Positions 26,811 to 36,137 of a stretch of DNA of 64,000 bases are shown here, piece after piece. The notes under the pieces were generated by a model. That model ran no database searches. It was given only the letters and a program-made list of their open reading frames with translations, and had not been told where the DNA came from. Position numbers and translations under genes: made by a program. The first letter of the stretch is position 1, and each line of letters opens with the position of its first letter. This DNA is from Aliiroseovarius sediminilitoris. Its GTDB lineage: Bacteria; Pseudomonadota; Alphaproteobacteria; Rhodobacterales; Rhodobacteraceae. The DNA lies in the NCBI RefSeq assembly GCF_900109955.1, contig NZ_FOJB01000001.1, positions 2,542,001-2,606,000 on the forward strand, in the 5' to 3' direction.

Positions 26811-27944
26811 ATGGACCGCACACTCGACATTCTTGAGCGGCTGGTTGGGTTTCCGACTGTCAGCGCCGACAGCAATCTGGACCTGATCGACTATGTTCAG
26901 AACCTTCTGCACATGGCCGGGTTCGCGGTAACGCGCATCCCGTCACCCTGCGGCAAGAAGGCCGGGCTGTTTGCCCGGATCGGACCCGGCGATGGTGGCA
27001 TTTGTCTGTCGGCGCATACCGATGTTGTCCCGGTGGCAGGGCAGGACTGGTCCAGCCCGCCTTTTGCGCTGACCCGGCGGGCAGACCGGCTTGTCGGGCG
27101 GGGCACCACGGATATGAAAGGGTTTCTGGCCTCGGCCCTTGCGCTGGCCGAGCAGGCGCAACACACCCCACTTTCGGCACCCCTGACCCTGTCGATTTCC
27201 TATGATGAAGAGGTCGGCTGCGTCGGTATTCGCGACATGATGTCCACCCTCGCGCCACTCCTGGGCAGGCCGCGCATGGTGATTGTTGGCGAACCGACCT
27301 CAATGCAGGTGGCGACGGGGCACAAGGGCAAGGTCGCGCTGCGCGTCGATTGCCTCGGCCAGTCGGGCCATAGCGCTCTGGCGCCGAACTTCGTGAACGC
27401 AATCCACGTGGCCGCAAGTTTTGTTGACGAGATGCGCGCCCTTCAGGAGGAATTGGCCAAGGGGCCAACGGACGACGCCTATGACATCCCCTGTTCGACC
27501 GTGCATGTCGGGCGGATCACCGGGGGCAAGGCGTTGAACATCGTGCCAGACCTTGCGCAGATCGAAATGGAGTTTCGCCATCTGGCCAACCTTCCTGTGC
27601 AAAGCATTCGCGCCCAAATTCAACAATCGGCTGATAAAGTCGGCAAGATGTTTGGTAATGCAAACGCGGTCAGGATTACCGAGGGACCTGCCTATTTCGG
27701 GTTGGATACGTCGCGTGATGCCCCCGCAGTTGATCGTGCTTTGTCCTTCGCCGCGACCGATCAAGTCACAAAGGTTGCTTTTGGTACCGAGGCCGGTTTT
27801 TTCGCGGAACTGGGTTTGGATACTGTGGTTGTCGGCCCGGGTAATATGGCGGCCGACGGGCACAAACCCGACGAGGGTTTAGCTCTTTCCGAGCTTCAGG
27901 CCTGCGATGCCATGATGACTCGCGTGTTGCTGGATCTTGGTTGA
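26811..27944 (+). CDS. M20 family deacylase, acetylornithine deacetylase (ArgE)-like
   Basis: Zinc-dependent cytoplasmic amidohydrolase of 377 residues. Metal and catalytic motifs: LSAHTDVVPV (His, Asp), GRGTTDMKGF (bridging Asp), YDEEVGCVG (general base Glu-Glu), GEPTS (Glu), and MAADGHKPDEG (His). The dimerisation insert (GKVALRVDCLGQSGHSA) is present. The sequence is ArgE-like, but the catabolic neighbours suggest it may instead cleave an N-acyl amino acid or amide intermediate. Confidence 0.85.
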   Translation: MDRTLDILERLVGFPTVSADSNLDLIDYVQNLLHMAGFAVTRIPSPCGKKAGLFARIGPGDGGICLSAHTDVVPVAGQDWSSPPFALTRRADRLVGRGTTDMKGFLASALALAEQAQHTPLSAPLTLSISYDEEVGCVGIRDMMSTLAPLLGRPRMVIVGEPTSMQVATGHKGKVALRVDCLGQSGHSALAPNFVNAIHVAASFVDEMRALQEELAKGPTDDAYDIPCSTVHVGRITGGKALNIVPDLAQIEMEFRHLANLPVQSIRAQIQQSADKVGKMFGNANAVRITEGPAYFGLDTSRDAPAVDRALSFAATDQVTKVAFGTEAGFFAELGLDTVVVGPGNMAADGHKPDEGLALSELQACDAMMTRVLLDLG

Positions 27945-28431
27945 ACAGTATCGAACGTGTGGACTATGAAATGACGTTGCGCGGATGCCCTCATCGGACG
28001 ACGTGGCAGATTGCTTTACAGGTGACAACCCCTTGCATCGCACCGTCGAAACAGACCAAGGACCGAAAATCACCCGCAAAACCGCGGTTGATGAGAGATC
28101 TGGTGAATGATGGTTGCAACTATCTTCCGCCCGCAGCTCATTGTGCTGAAGTCGCACAATCACCGGACGGTAAAGTCCAAGCGCATCTTTGGTGCCTTGT
28201 CGCCATCCTCTTCCCTCTCCGTTCCTCGAAACATTCGCTGCGAATGATGGATCGTGTGAGATCAATCGGAATGACTCTCTGTTCAACACAGACAAAGAAG
28301 GCGACCCGGTCGGTCACCTATGACTCCAACTATTGTGTGCGCTTCGGCCACGAGACCAACCTATTGATCCGGGCGGTGTTTCGCAGGAACTTTACCCCGA
28401 TTTCGAGACAGCTTTGACCCGATTCACAGTG
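27945..28431. other. Intergenic region without a supportable gene
   Basis: About 490 bp between the ArgE-like gene and the convergent NDUFS4-like gene. Open frames on both strands read as low-complexity chance translations with no motif or Shine-Dalgarno. I saw no tRNA, terminator or repeat. Confidence 0.5.
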
Positions 28432-28743
28432 TCAGTGGGTCCAGGGGCCGCGACGATTGGTGGCAAAATTGTCCCCATAGCCGCCGGAACGGATGTTCGG
28501 CCGACGCTTGTGCGGTTCTTGAACAATGGCTTCGATACCGCGTTCACGGGCATAGTTCAGAGCAGCCTCTTTCGTATCAAATTTCAGCCGCACCTGGCTT
28601 TGTGTATCCGACGAACTGGTCCAACCCATCAATGGATCCACGTCTCGCGCCTCATCCGCAGCATATTCCAGCAGCCAAACCTTTGTTTTAGCCTGCCCTG
28701 AAGTCATGGCGTTACGAGCGGGTTGATAGATACGTGCGCGCAT
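28432..28743 (-). CDS. NDUFS4-type NADH dehydrogenase (complex I) accessory subunit
   Basis: A 103-residue protein matching the ETC complex I subunit region (NDUFS4/18-kDa): [45 protein letters not shown] and [12 protein letters not shown], ending in [18 protein letters not shown]. It is found with complex I in alphaproteobacteria and mitochondria and stabilises the peripheral arm. ATG 28743 has AGGAG 8 nt upstream. It stands alone here, away from any nuo operon. Confidence 0.92.
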   Translation of the reverse strand: MRARIYQPARNAMTSGQAKTKVWLLEYAADEARDVDPLMGWTSSSDTQSQVRLKFDTKEAALNYARERGIEAIVQEPHKRRPNIRSGGYGDNFATNRRGPWTH

Positions 28744-29317
28744 CTGGGATCTCCTTGAAAGCCTGAGCGGTTTATCAGGGATGCGTGGATGTAATTCAAG
28801 CAAAATTGGAATTCGATGCCGGCAGCAGCACCAGTGGCTTCCAGCCCAACTGCGGGCCGGAAGCGCATCGTGAGTGGTGGTTTTGAGAAATCAGAGTGGC
28901 TGCCGGTAGCTCCGAGGGAGCGAGGGGTGGGGTGGGTGTATCGTCGCCACCGGCAGTCCGTTCTGCTGCTTGCAAGACAAACCTAGCGTGATGTCCAAGC
29001 GCGAGCAAGAGCTAAAAACACTTTTAGTTGCATATTTTGAAGAAAAAATAGCCGATTTTATATTTTTTCTTCTTTATTTTCTGATGTTTAGATAGCCGAG
29101 ATCAAAAAGGGGCCTTACGCTCCTCTTTTCACTGGTGCAACCTATGGTTGCTTACTGGTAAATGCCTTCACATATCCGAAGGCCACTATCTGAACCCTAT
29201 AGTCCGAAATGCAGGCATTTCGCTCAATTCGCTAATTATGGGGAGGGAAAGGTAAAGTAATCCTTACCTCTTGAAGAAGAACAAAATGTGACCATTCTAA
29301 TGCGCGGAAGGATTCGC
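28744..29317. other. AT-rich spacer with a cluster of inverted repeats before uvrB
   Basis: No protein gene seen. Between 28990 and 29290 the base composition turns strikingly AT-rich relative to its surroundings. Four stems are visible: 29108-29124 (AGGGGC/GCUCCU with one wobble pair, then CTTTT, terminator-like), 29137-29151 (GCAACC-TAT-GGTTGC), 29164-29183 (GCCTTC-N8-GAAGGC) and 29216-29231 (GAAATGC-AG-GCATTTC). They could form the uvrB leader or a small RNA. Confidence 0.5.
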
Positions 29318-31492
29318 ATGACCCACAGCCCGCTGACCAACCCGACGCTTGCCCCAACCGCCCGTCCCAAACTTGAGGGCGGCAAGCGCTTTGTCATGCA
29401 TACCCCCTTCAAACCCGCGGGCGATCAGCCCACGGCCATCGCTGAACTGGTGGGCGGTATAAAATCTGGTGAACGCGATCAGGTGCTGTTGGGCGCGACC
29501 GGCACCGGCAAGACCTTCACCATGGCCAAGATCATTGAAGAAACCCAGCGCCCCGCGATCATCCTTGCCCCCAACAAGACCCTTGCCGCCCAGCTTTATG
29601 GTGAGATGAAAGGGTATTTCCCCGACAATTCGGTCGAATATTTCGTCAGTTACTATGATTATTATCAGCCCGAAGCTTATGTCGCGCGATCTGACACCTT
29701 TATCGAGAAAGAAAGCCAGATCAATGAACAAATCGACCGGATGCGCCATTCGGCCACGCGGGCACTTCTCGAACGTGATGATGTGATTATCGTGGCTTCG
29801 GTCAGCTGCATCTACGGCATCGGCTCACCCGAAACCTACACCGCCATGACGCAGGACATCACGGTCGGCAAAGACTATGACCAACGATCGGTCATGCGTG
29901 ATCTGGTGGCCCAGCAATATAAACGCAATGACAACGCGTTTCAGCGTGGATCGTTTCGGGTGCGTGGCGACAGTCTGGAAATCTGGCCCAGCCATTTGGA
30001 AGACCGCGGCTGGCGGCTATCCTTCTTTGGGGAAGAGCTTGAAGCCATCACCGAATTCGATACATTGACCGGAGCGAAGACGGACACACTTGAGAAAGTG
30101 CGCGTCTACGCAAACTCACACTACGTCACGCCCACGCCGACGCTGAAACAAGCGATCCAGAACATCAAGCAAGAGCTTGCCGTGCGGCTGATCCAGTTCG
30201 AAGAAGAAGGCAAGCTGCTGGAAGCCCAACGCCTTGAACAGCGGACCAAGTTTGATCTTGAAATGCTAGAGGCCGCCGGCTTCTGTAACGGCATCGAAAA
30301 CTATTCGCGTTACCTGACAGGCCGCGCGCCGGGTGAACCGCCCCCTACGCTGTTTGAATATATCCCAGACAATGCCATCGTCTTTGCCGATGAAAGCCAT
30401 GTCTCCGTGCCACAGATCGGCGGCATGTATCGGGGCGACTATCGCCGAAAATTCACGCTGGCCGAACATGGCTTCCGCTTGCCATCTTGCATGGACAACC
30501 GTCCGTTAAAATTCGAAGAATGGGATGCGATGCGCCCGCAATCTATCTTCGTGTCCGCCACGCCGTCCAGTTGGGAGCTGGAACAAACTGGAGGGGTCTT
30601 TGCCGAACAAGTGATCCGTCCCACCGGCCTTGTGGATCCTGAAGTCGAAATTCGCCCCGTGGACATGCAAGTCGATGACCTGCTCGACGAGGTGCGCAAG
30701 GTCGCCGCGCGCGGCATGCGAATATTGGTCACAACCCTGACCAAACGCATGGCCGAAGACCTGACCGAATACCTGCACGAACAGGGGATCCGCGTGCGCT
30801 ACATGCACTCGGATATCGACACGATCGAACGCATTGAAATCCTGCGCGACCTGCGCCTTGGCGCCTTTGACGTGCTGGTCGGTATCAACCTGCTGCGCGA
30901 AGGTCTCGACATCCCGGAATGCGGTCTGGTCGCCATTCTGGACGCGGATAAAGAAGGGTTCCTGCGCTCGGAAACCTCACTCGTGCAAACCATCGGCCGC
31001 GCCGCGCGCAATGCCGAAGGCCGCGTCATCATGTATGCGGATCGCATCACCGGCTCGATGGAGCGTGCGCTGAACGAAACCAACCGGCGGCGTGAGAAAC
31101 AGAAAGCCTATAACAAGCTGCACGGCATCACGCCGGAGACCGTGAAAAAGAACGTCGATGACGTGTTGTCCGGTCTGTACGACGGCGACACCGACATGTC
31201 ACGCGTCACCGCCACCATCGACAAACCGATGATCGGGGACAACCTGATTGCGCATCTTGAGGGCCTGAAAGCCAAAATGCGCAAGGCCGCCGAAAACCTC
31301 GAATTCGAAGAAGCCGCCCGCCTGCGCGACGAGGTTCACCGCCTGGAAGCCGTCGAACTCGCCATCGCCGATGACCCCCTCGCCCGCCAATCCGCGATCG
31401 AGGCGGCAGGCGACGCCGCCCAGAAAGCAAAAGGGCGTTCAACCGCGGGGAAACCGGGCCAGCGGGCGGGGCGCAACCGGCGCGGTCGCTAG
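29318..31492 (+). CDS. uvrB: Excinuclease ABC subunit B
   Basis: DNA-damage helicase-like subunit of nucleotide excision repair, 724 residues. Seen in order: [14 protein letters not shown], Walker [11 protein letters not shown], the beta-hairpin region [13 protein letters not shown]-type stretch, DESH Walker B ([11 protein letters not shown]), QTIGRAARN motif VI, and a C-terminal UVR motif ([18 protein letters not shown]) that binds UvrC. I chose ATG 29318 because AAGGA lies 6 nt upstream; GTG 29288 and ATG 29300 are in frame. A basic tail (RAGRNRRGR) ends the protein. Confidence 0.95.
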   Translation: MTHSPLTNPTLAPTARPKLEGGKRFVMHTPFKPAGDQPTAIAELVGGIKSGERDQVLLGATGTGKTFTMAKIIEETQRPAIILAPNKTLAAQLYGEMKGYFPDNSVEYFVSYYDYYQPEAYVARSDTFIEKESQINEQIDRMRHSATRALLERDDVIIVASVSCIYGIGSPETYTAMTQDITVGKDYDQRSVMRDLVAQQYKRNDNAFQRGSFRVRGDSLEIWPSHLEDRGWRLSFFGEELEAITEFDTLTGAKTDTLEKVRVYANSHYVTPTPTLKQAIQNIKQELAVRLIQFEEEGKLLEAQRLEQRTKFDLEMLEAAGFCNGIENYSRYLTGRAPGEPPPTLFEYIPDNAIVFADESHVSVPQIGGMYRGDYRRKFTLAEHGFRLPSCMDNRPLKFEEWDAMRPQSIFVSATPSSWELEQTGGVFAEQVIRPTGLVDPEVEIRPVDMQVDDLLDEVRKVAARGMRILVTTLTKRMAEDLTEYLHEQGIRVRYMHSDIDTIERIEILRDLRLGAFDVLVGINLLREGLDIPECGLVAILDADKEGFLRSETSLVQTIGRAARNAEGRVIMYADRITGSMERALNETNRRREKQKAYNKLHGITPETVKKNVDDVLSGLYDGDTDMSRVTATIDKPMIGDNLIAHLEGLKAKMRKAAENLEFEEAARLRDEVHRLEAVELAIADDPLARQSAIEAAGDAAQKAKGRSTAGKPGQRAGRNRRGR

Positions 31493-31522
31493 GTCCGACA
31501 CGCCAACTCGGAGTTCTCCGAA

Positions 31523-31584
31523 CCTTCTTCTGGCCCAAAATATCCTGGGGTGAATGCGCGCAAGCGCAGAGGGGCAACGCCCCT
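31523..31584 (-). repeat. Intergenic repeat with terminator-like hairpin (copy 1)
   Basis: Read on the minus strand: a GGGGC-loop-GCCCC hairpin (AGGGGC-AAC-GCCCCT at 31570-31584), a spacer, ACCCCAGGATATTTT, then GGCCAGAAGAAGG. The same order occurs on the plus strand at 41061-41110. This copy directly follows uvrB and points against it, and may act as a terminator for either strand. Confidence 0.6.
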
Positions 31585-31672
31585 GTTTGCTGACCCCACC
31601 ACCAAATTCGAACGCGCCCGCCATTGCCGGCGAGCGCGCTGTTGTCTGACCCCGTGAGTGATGGAGGGTTGG

Positions 31673-33913
31673 TCAGACGAATGTGAATCTGTTGGCAAAC
31701 GGCATCTCGGTCGGGCGCTCTCCGGTGGCTTGAAAGATCGCCTCGGCCAAGGCGGGGGCGGCTGGTGGCACCGGGGGTTCGCCGATCCCCGTGACATAAT
31801 CGCGGTTCTCCAATCCTCGCACGAAAATCTCGGGCGCTTGATAGTTGCGCAATCCTTCGAAATCGAAAAAGTTTTCCTGCTCGGCCCCGCCATCGGCATA
31901 GGTGATCTGGCTATTGATCGCATGACCCAGCCCCCAGACTACGCCGCCTTGAACGAGGTTCTCAAAGTTTGTCGGATCGACGACACGCCCCACCTCGGCA
32001 GCGACCCAAACCTTGTCCAGTGTGATGCCGTTTTCCGTGTTGCTGATCTCGATCACCTCGGCGACGGGTGTGCCAAAGGACAAGCTGAACGCCACGCCAC
32101 GCGCCTTGTTTGCACCAGACGATCCGCCCCAGTCCGACATTTCGGCCACGGCTTCCAATACCTTGCGCGACGGTAGGTCCGTCATCAAGCGCAGGCGCTC
32201 CTCGACCGGGTCAGCGCCCGCAGAATGGATCAAAGCGTTCAAAAAGTTCTCGTGAAAAAACGCATTCTGCGACGCGCCAACGGACCGCCACGAACTGACC
32301 GGCGCCAATTTTGGCGCGCGATAGCCTGTTATACGGTAATGCGGAATGGCATAGGGCTGGTCCCACAAGGCCTGCGTGATCGTGCTGTCAGGACCGGGCA
32401 AGCCCAGCCCTTGCCGTTCGCCCATCTGGCTATCCAGCACAGAGGGGCTGGCAACCCGGATTTCCATCGCAGCAACTTTGCCGTCTTCAACAGCGCCACG
32501 CCCGCGCATCAATGCAATCGGGCGGGTGTAATCCTGCGCCGTATCCTCTTCCCGCTTATAGGTCAGCTTGACCGGCGTGCCCGGAAGTGCCATCGCCAGT
32601 TCGGTGCAGCGCTTCACCACTTCGTCTTCCAGACGGTGTCCAAAACTGCCGCCCATCATCAGGATATGCACATGCACATCTTCAACCGAAACGCCCGTCA
32701 TCTTGGCCACGCTGGCCTGTGACATTCGCGGGATCTGGTTCCCGGTCCAGACATCCACGCGGGCAGCTGTCACCAGCACCGTGGCGTTCAATGGCTCCAG
32801 CGGGGCATGGGCCAGATAGGGCGCGCGATATTCGGCCTGGATCGTGGCGGTGACGGCATCCATATCACCATCGTCGCGGGGCTGACCATCAGGATTGGCC
32901 GTGTCCAGTGTATCGGCCAACGCCTGCCAGTGTTCGTCCTGCGCGGCGGGGTATGGGGCCGGACCCCACTCGATATCGATGGCATCCACCGCCTGAAAAG
33001 CCCGCCAGGTATTGTCCGCGATCACGCCGACACCACCGGTTACTGGTATAACATGTTCAACGCCGCGCATGGTTTCAGCGGTCGTGGCGTCATAACTGAC
33101 GACCTCGCCCCCTTTGCGCGGGTTCAGACGGATGGCCGCATGGACCATCCCCTCCATCCGCAGGTCAATCCCGTAGCTTTGGCTGCCAGTGGATTTCCTC
33201 ACCATATCAACCCGCTGCATGGGTTTACCCACGAGGCGCCACTGGGTCGATGGGCGCAAGGTGACATCAGTGACAGGATCAATCTGGGCAGCTGCTGCGG
33301 CCAGCGCCCGATACGGAATGCGTTCGCCATCGGGCAACACCACCGCTCCGCGTTCCGTTTTCAACTGTGAAACGGCCAACCTGCTTTGTTGGGCTGCCGC
33401 AGCCTTGAGCGTTTCGCGGGCGACCGCTCCGGCCACGCGCAGCTTCTCGTATCCATCGGGCACAGTGGTTGACCCACCTGTCAACTGCATTCCCATGAAT
33501 TTCATGATCGCATCAACGGTCCCGCGCATCGCATTGGCGGCCATGCTTTGATCGGTGCTTGGAAACGGGACCGCGTCATTCGCCAGCGCGGTATTGTAAT
33601 AGGCTTTCGAGGGCGGGCCGGGGTCGACCCTGATCTGGTCAAGTTCGACATCCAGCTCTTCGGCGATCAACGCCGCCTGAACCGAGTAGCTTCCCTGCCC
33701 CATATCTGCGCGCGGTGTGATCAGCGTGATACCTTCGGCGTTGATCAAAACATAAGGCGTCAGCGCAGCCTCACCATCTGCCAGCCTGTCCAGCAACGGG
33801 TTCTTCGCTGGTCGTTTGTATTGATAATAGCCGAACGCGACACCGCCCAGAATGGCGACGGATCCGACAACGAATGTGCGGCGGGCGATGGTTCCGACAC
33901 GTCCCAAGATCAA
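31673..33913 (-). CDS. Molybdopterin-binding subunit of an IorB-type aldehyde/N-heterocycle oxidoreductase
   Basis: About 746 residues, xanthine-dehydrogenase superfamily, isoquinoline 1-oxidoreductase beta-subunit type. Near the N-terminus [19 protein letters not shown] resembles a twin-arginine/TM export signal, so it may face the periplasm. Molybdenum-cofactor motifs: [27 protein letters not shown], and [18 protein letters not shown], which holds the catalytic Glu. No ATG fits; TTG 33913 overlaps the small-subunit stop and has AGGG 4 nt upstream (TTG 33907 is the alternative). The substrate is unknown; N-heterocycles and aldehydes are family substrates. Confidence 0.85.
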   Translation of the reverse strand: MILGRVGTIARRTFVVGSVAILGGVAFGYYQYKRPAKNPLLDRLADGEAALTPYVLINAEGITLITPRADMGQGSYSVQAALIAEELDVELDQIRVDPGPPSKAYYNTALANDAVPFPSTDQSMAANAMRGTVDAIMKFMGMQLTGGSTTVPDGYEKLRVAGAVARETLKAAAAQQSRLAVSQLKTERGAVVLPDGERIPYRALAAAAAQIDPVTDVTLRPSTQWRLVGKPMQRVDMVRKSTGSQSYGIDLRMEGMVHAAIRLNPRKGGEVVSYDATTAETMRGVEHVIPVTGGVGVIADNTWRAFQAVDAIDIEWGPAPYPAAQDEHWQALADTLDTANPDGQPRDDGDMDAVTATIQAEYRAPYLAHAPLEPLNATVLVTAARVDVWTGNQIPRMSQASVAKMTGVSVEDVHVHILMMGGSFGHRLEDEVVKRCTELAMALPGTPVKLTYKREEDTAQDYTRPIALMRGRGAVEDGKVAAMEIRVASPSVLDSQMGERQGLGLPGPDSTITQALWDQPYAIPHYRITGYRAPKLAPVSSWRSVGASQNAFFHENFLNALIHSAGADPVEERLRLMTDLPSRKVLEAVAEMSDWGGSSGANKARGVAFSLSFGTPVAEVIEISNTENGITLDKVWVAAEVGRVVDPTNFENLVQGGVVWGLGHAINSQITYADGGAEQENFFDFEGLRNYQAPEIFVRGLENRDYVTGIGEPPVPPAAPALAEAIFQATGERPTEMPFANRFTFV

Positions 33914-34368
33914 GCGCCCTGCAATTTCTTGGCAGCCGTTTTTACGGCAGCACGGATGCGGGGATAAGTGCCGCACCGACACAGGTTGCCGGACATTGCT
34001 TCATCAATATCTGTATCAGACGGGTCGGATATATAGGACAGCAACTCGGCGGCTTGCATCATCTGACCGCCCTGGCAATAACCGCATTGCGCGACCTGAT
34101 GTTCCAACCACGCCGCTTGAACAGCATGCATGTGATCGGGCGTTCCCAGCCCTTCTATCGTCGTCACGGGACCGTCCACATCTGAAACAAGCGTCTGGCA
34201 TGATCGAACGGCAACTCCGTCCACATGCACGGTGCAGGCCCCGCAGGCCGCAACACCGCAGCCATATTTCGGCCCGTTCAGGCCGATTTCGTCACGCAAC
34301 ACCCACAGCAGCGGCATGTCGTCTTCGACATCCACGTCATGCACAACGCCATTCACTGTGATTTGCAA
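33910..34368 (-). CDS. (2Fe-2S) subunit of an IorA-type oxidoreductase
   Basis: Electron-transfer subunit of 152 residues with two [2Fe-2S] sites: the plant-type ferredoxin motif CGVAACGAC...C (about residues 37-57) and the helical-bundle motif QCGYCQGGQ...[11 protein letters not shown] (about 94-140). It delivers electrons from the molybdenum subunit, which follows with a 4-bp overlap. A cluster of TGACC half-sites lies 60-86 bp upstream. Confidence 0.92.
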   Translation of the reverse strand: MQITVNGVVHDVDVEDDMPLLWVLRDEIGLNGPKYGCGVAACGACTVHVDGVAVRSCQTLVSDVDGPVTTIEGLGTPDHMHAVQAAWLEHQVAQCGYCQGGQMMQAAELLSYISDPSDTDIDEAMSGNLCRCGTYPRIRAAVKTAAKKLQGA

Positions 34369-34427
34369 CGATCAGCCCCCTAATCGCAGTTTCTGTTGTT
34401 ATCGCCGTCCGTCTTGCCAACACTTAA

Positions 34428-34454
34428 ATGACCGCCGGTCATGTAATAATGACC
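34428..34454. promoter_or_regulatory. Operator-like cluster: three alternating ATGACC/GGTCAT half-sites
   Basis: ATGACC (34428-34433), GCC, GGTCAT (34437-34442), GTAATA, ATGACC (34449-34454). Two overlapping perfect dyads share the central half-site. TGACC/GGTCA resembles RutR/TetR half-sites and recurs in the operator at 39686-39730. A TATAAT follows at 34456-34461 on the plus strand. The site lies 60 bp before iorA (minus) and 343 bp before preT (plus). Confidence 0.5.
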
Positions 34455-34796
34455 ATATAATAGCGTGTTAAGCAACCAGGATTTAAGTTGGTTGTCCTGA
34501 CCGCATCGCGAAAGGCCGTCGGCGAGCGGTGTTCGGGCTCGATCCGGTCAAGCCGGGACATGCCGAACCGCGCCAGAGCTTCGCGCGACGGCTTGGAACG
34601 GTCGCAGAACGGCACAGCGTGGCAGCCATCCATTGTCAACGGATGCAGAGGGGCGACGCTCGGGGTGATGGACAACAGGATTTGCAAGACCCGCTGAGGC
34701 TTGATCGAAAGTCGCGCTATATATTTTTTACCATCTGGTAAAATTATTGAATATATGCCTTCATGGAAAGATCAAAACAAGAATGGGAATCAGAAA
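34455..34796. other. Leader region upstream of preT
   Basis: About 340 bp with no supportable gene. It holds a TATAAT at 34456-34461 next to the operator-like cluster and an AT-rich tract at 34720-34760. The small frames inside show no motif. Confidence 0.4.
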
Positions 34797-36137
34797 ATGC
34801 CCCAAACCAACAGAGAGAACGGAGTTTCTCCGGCCCGATTGGCGCCAGCCGAAGTGCAAGCCAATTTTTCGGACCTCCATCCAGCTTATGACGAACACGA
34901 GGCTCTTGTGGCCGCGGATCGGTGCTATTTTTGCCATGATGCGCCCTGCATGACGGCCTGTCCGACCTCCATCGATATCCCGCTTTTCATCCGCCAGATC
35001 GCAACCGGCACGCCCGAAGCGGCGGCCAAGACGATCCTGAACCAGAACATTCTGGGCGGGATGTGTGCACGGGTCTGCCCGACCGAGACACTGTGCGAAG
35101 AGGTTTGCGTGCGCGAGATCGCCGAAGGCAAGCCCGTCGAAATCGGCCGTCTGCAACGCTATGCCACCGACACGTTGATGGCCAAAGGCGTGCACCCGTT
35201 CGTGCGTGCGCCTGAAACTGGTAAGCAAATCGCCGTTGTGGGCGCTGGTCCCGCTGGTCTTGCCTGTGCACACCGCTTGGCAATGCTGGGGCACAATGTC
35301 GTGGTCTTTGAAGCCCGCGCCAAAGGTGGCGGTCTGAACGAATTCGGCATCGCCGCCTATAAATCCACCAATGATTTCGCACAGAAGGAACTGGATTGGC
35401 TCTTGGCCATTGGCGGGATCGACATCCGCTATGACCAGGCTTTGGGCCAATCCATTACCCTGGACGGTTTGCAAAGTGATTTTGACGCCGTGTTCCTGGG
35501 CATGGGTCTGACCGCCGTCAACGCGCTGCGGCTTGAGGGCGAGGATAAGGACAATGTCTCGGCAGCAGTCGATTTCATCGCCGATCTGCGTCAGGCTGAC
35601 GATCTTGCCGCCCTGCCCGTTGGCCGACGTGTCGTCGTCATCGGCGGCGGCATGACCGCGATTGATGCAGGCGTGCAAGCCAAGCTGCTGGGCGCCGAGG
35701 ACGTCACCATCGTCTATCGACGCGGCCAAGAGGCCATGGCAGCGTCAAAGTTCGAACAGGACTTGGCCCGGCAAAAAGGCGTGAGGCTGATCTGCAATGC
35801 GACCCCGGTAGGGATCGAGGGGAACGGATCGCTGAGTGCCGTGACCCTCGCCTATACCGAAACGCGCGATGGCAAGTTGGAGACATTGGACGAGACCTTC
35901 ACCCTGCCCGCCGACCAACTTTTCAAGGCAATCGGCCAAAAGCTGGGCGAAACACCCGACCTGCTGGCGCTGGACGGCGGAAAGATCGCCGTCGATGATG
36001 CGCAGAAAACCAACCTGGCGAAGGTCTGGGCCGGGGGCGATTGCGCCTCGGGCGGGGACGATCTGACCGTCACCGCCGTTGCCGAAGGTCGCGATGCGGC
36101 CATGGACATCCACGCCACTCTGACAGGAGCAAGCTAA
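34797..36137 (+). CDS. preT: NAD-dependent dihydropyrimidine dehydrogenase subunit PreT
   Basis: A 446-residue glutamate-synthase-beta-like flavoprotein. The N-terminal Fe-S domain has CYFCHDAPCMTACPTSIDIP and GGMCARVCPTETLCEEVC; then an FAD Rossmann motif (VVGAGPAGLACAHRL) and an NAD-binding motif (VVIGGGMTAIDAGVQ). With PreA it reduces uracil and thymine to dihydropyrimidines using NADH, the first step of reductive pyrimidine breakdown. ATG 34797 has GGGAA 8 nt upstream. The stop overlaps the preA start by one base. Confidence 0.93.
   Translation: MPQTNRENGVSPARLAPAEVQANFSDLHPAYDEHEALVAADRCYFCHDAPCMTACPTSIDIPLFIRQIATGTPEAAAKTILNQNILGGMCARVCPTETLCEEVCVREIAEGKPVEIGRLQRYATDTLMAKGVHPFVRAPETGKQIAVVGAGPAGLACAHRLAMLGHNVVVFEARAKGGGLNEFGIAAYKSTNDFAQKELDWLLAIGGIDIRYDQALGQSITLDGLQSDFDAVFLGMGLTAVNALRLEGEDKDNVSAAVDFIADLRQADDLAALPVGRRVVVIGGGMTAIDAGVQAKLLGAEDVTIVYRRGQEAMAASKFEQDLARQKGVRLICNATPVGIEGNGSLSAVTLAYTETRDGKLETLDETFTLPADQLFKAIGQKLGETPDLLALDGGKIAVDDAQKTNLAKVWAGGDCASGGDDLTVTAVAEGRDAAMDIHATLTGAS

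Noticed and set aside
27941-28417. A 158-codon plus-strand frame after the ArgE-like gene
   Set aside because: No Shine-Dalgarno, no motif, biased composition, and the opposite strand is equally open; treated as non-coding.
34439-34687. An 82-codon minus-strand frame upstream of iorA
   Set aside because: It would cover the operator-like half-sites and has no Shine-Dalgarno or motif.
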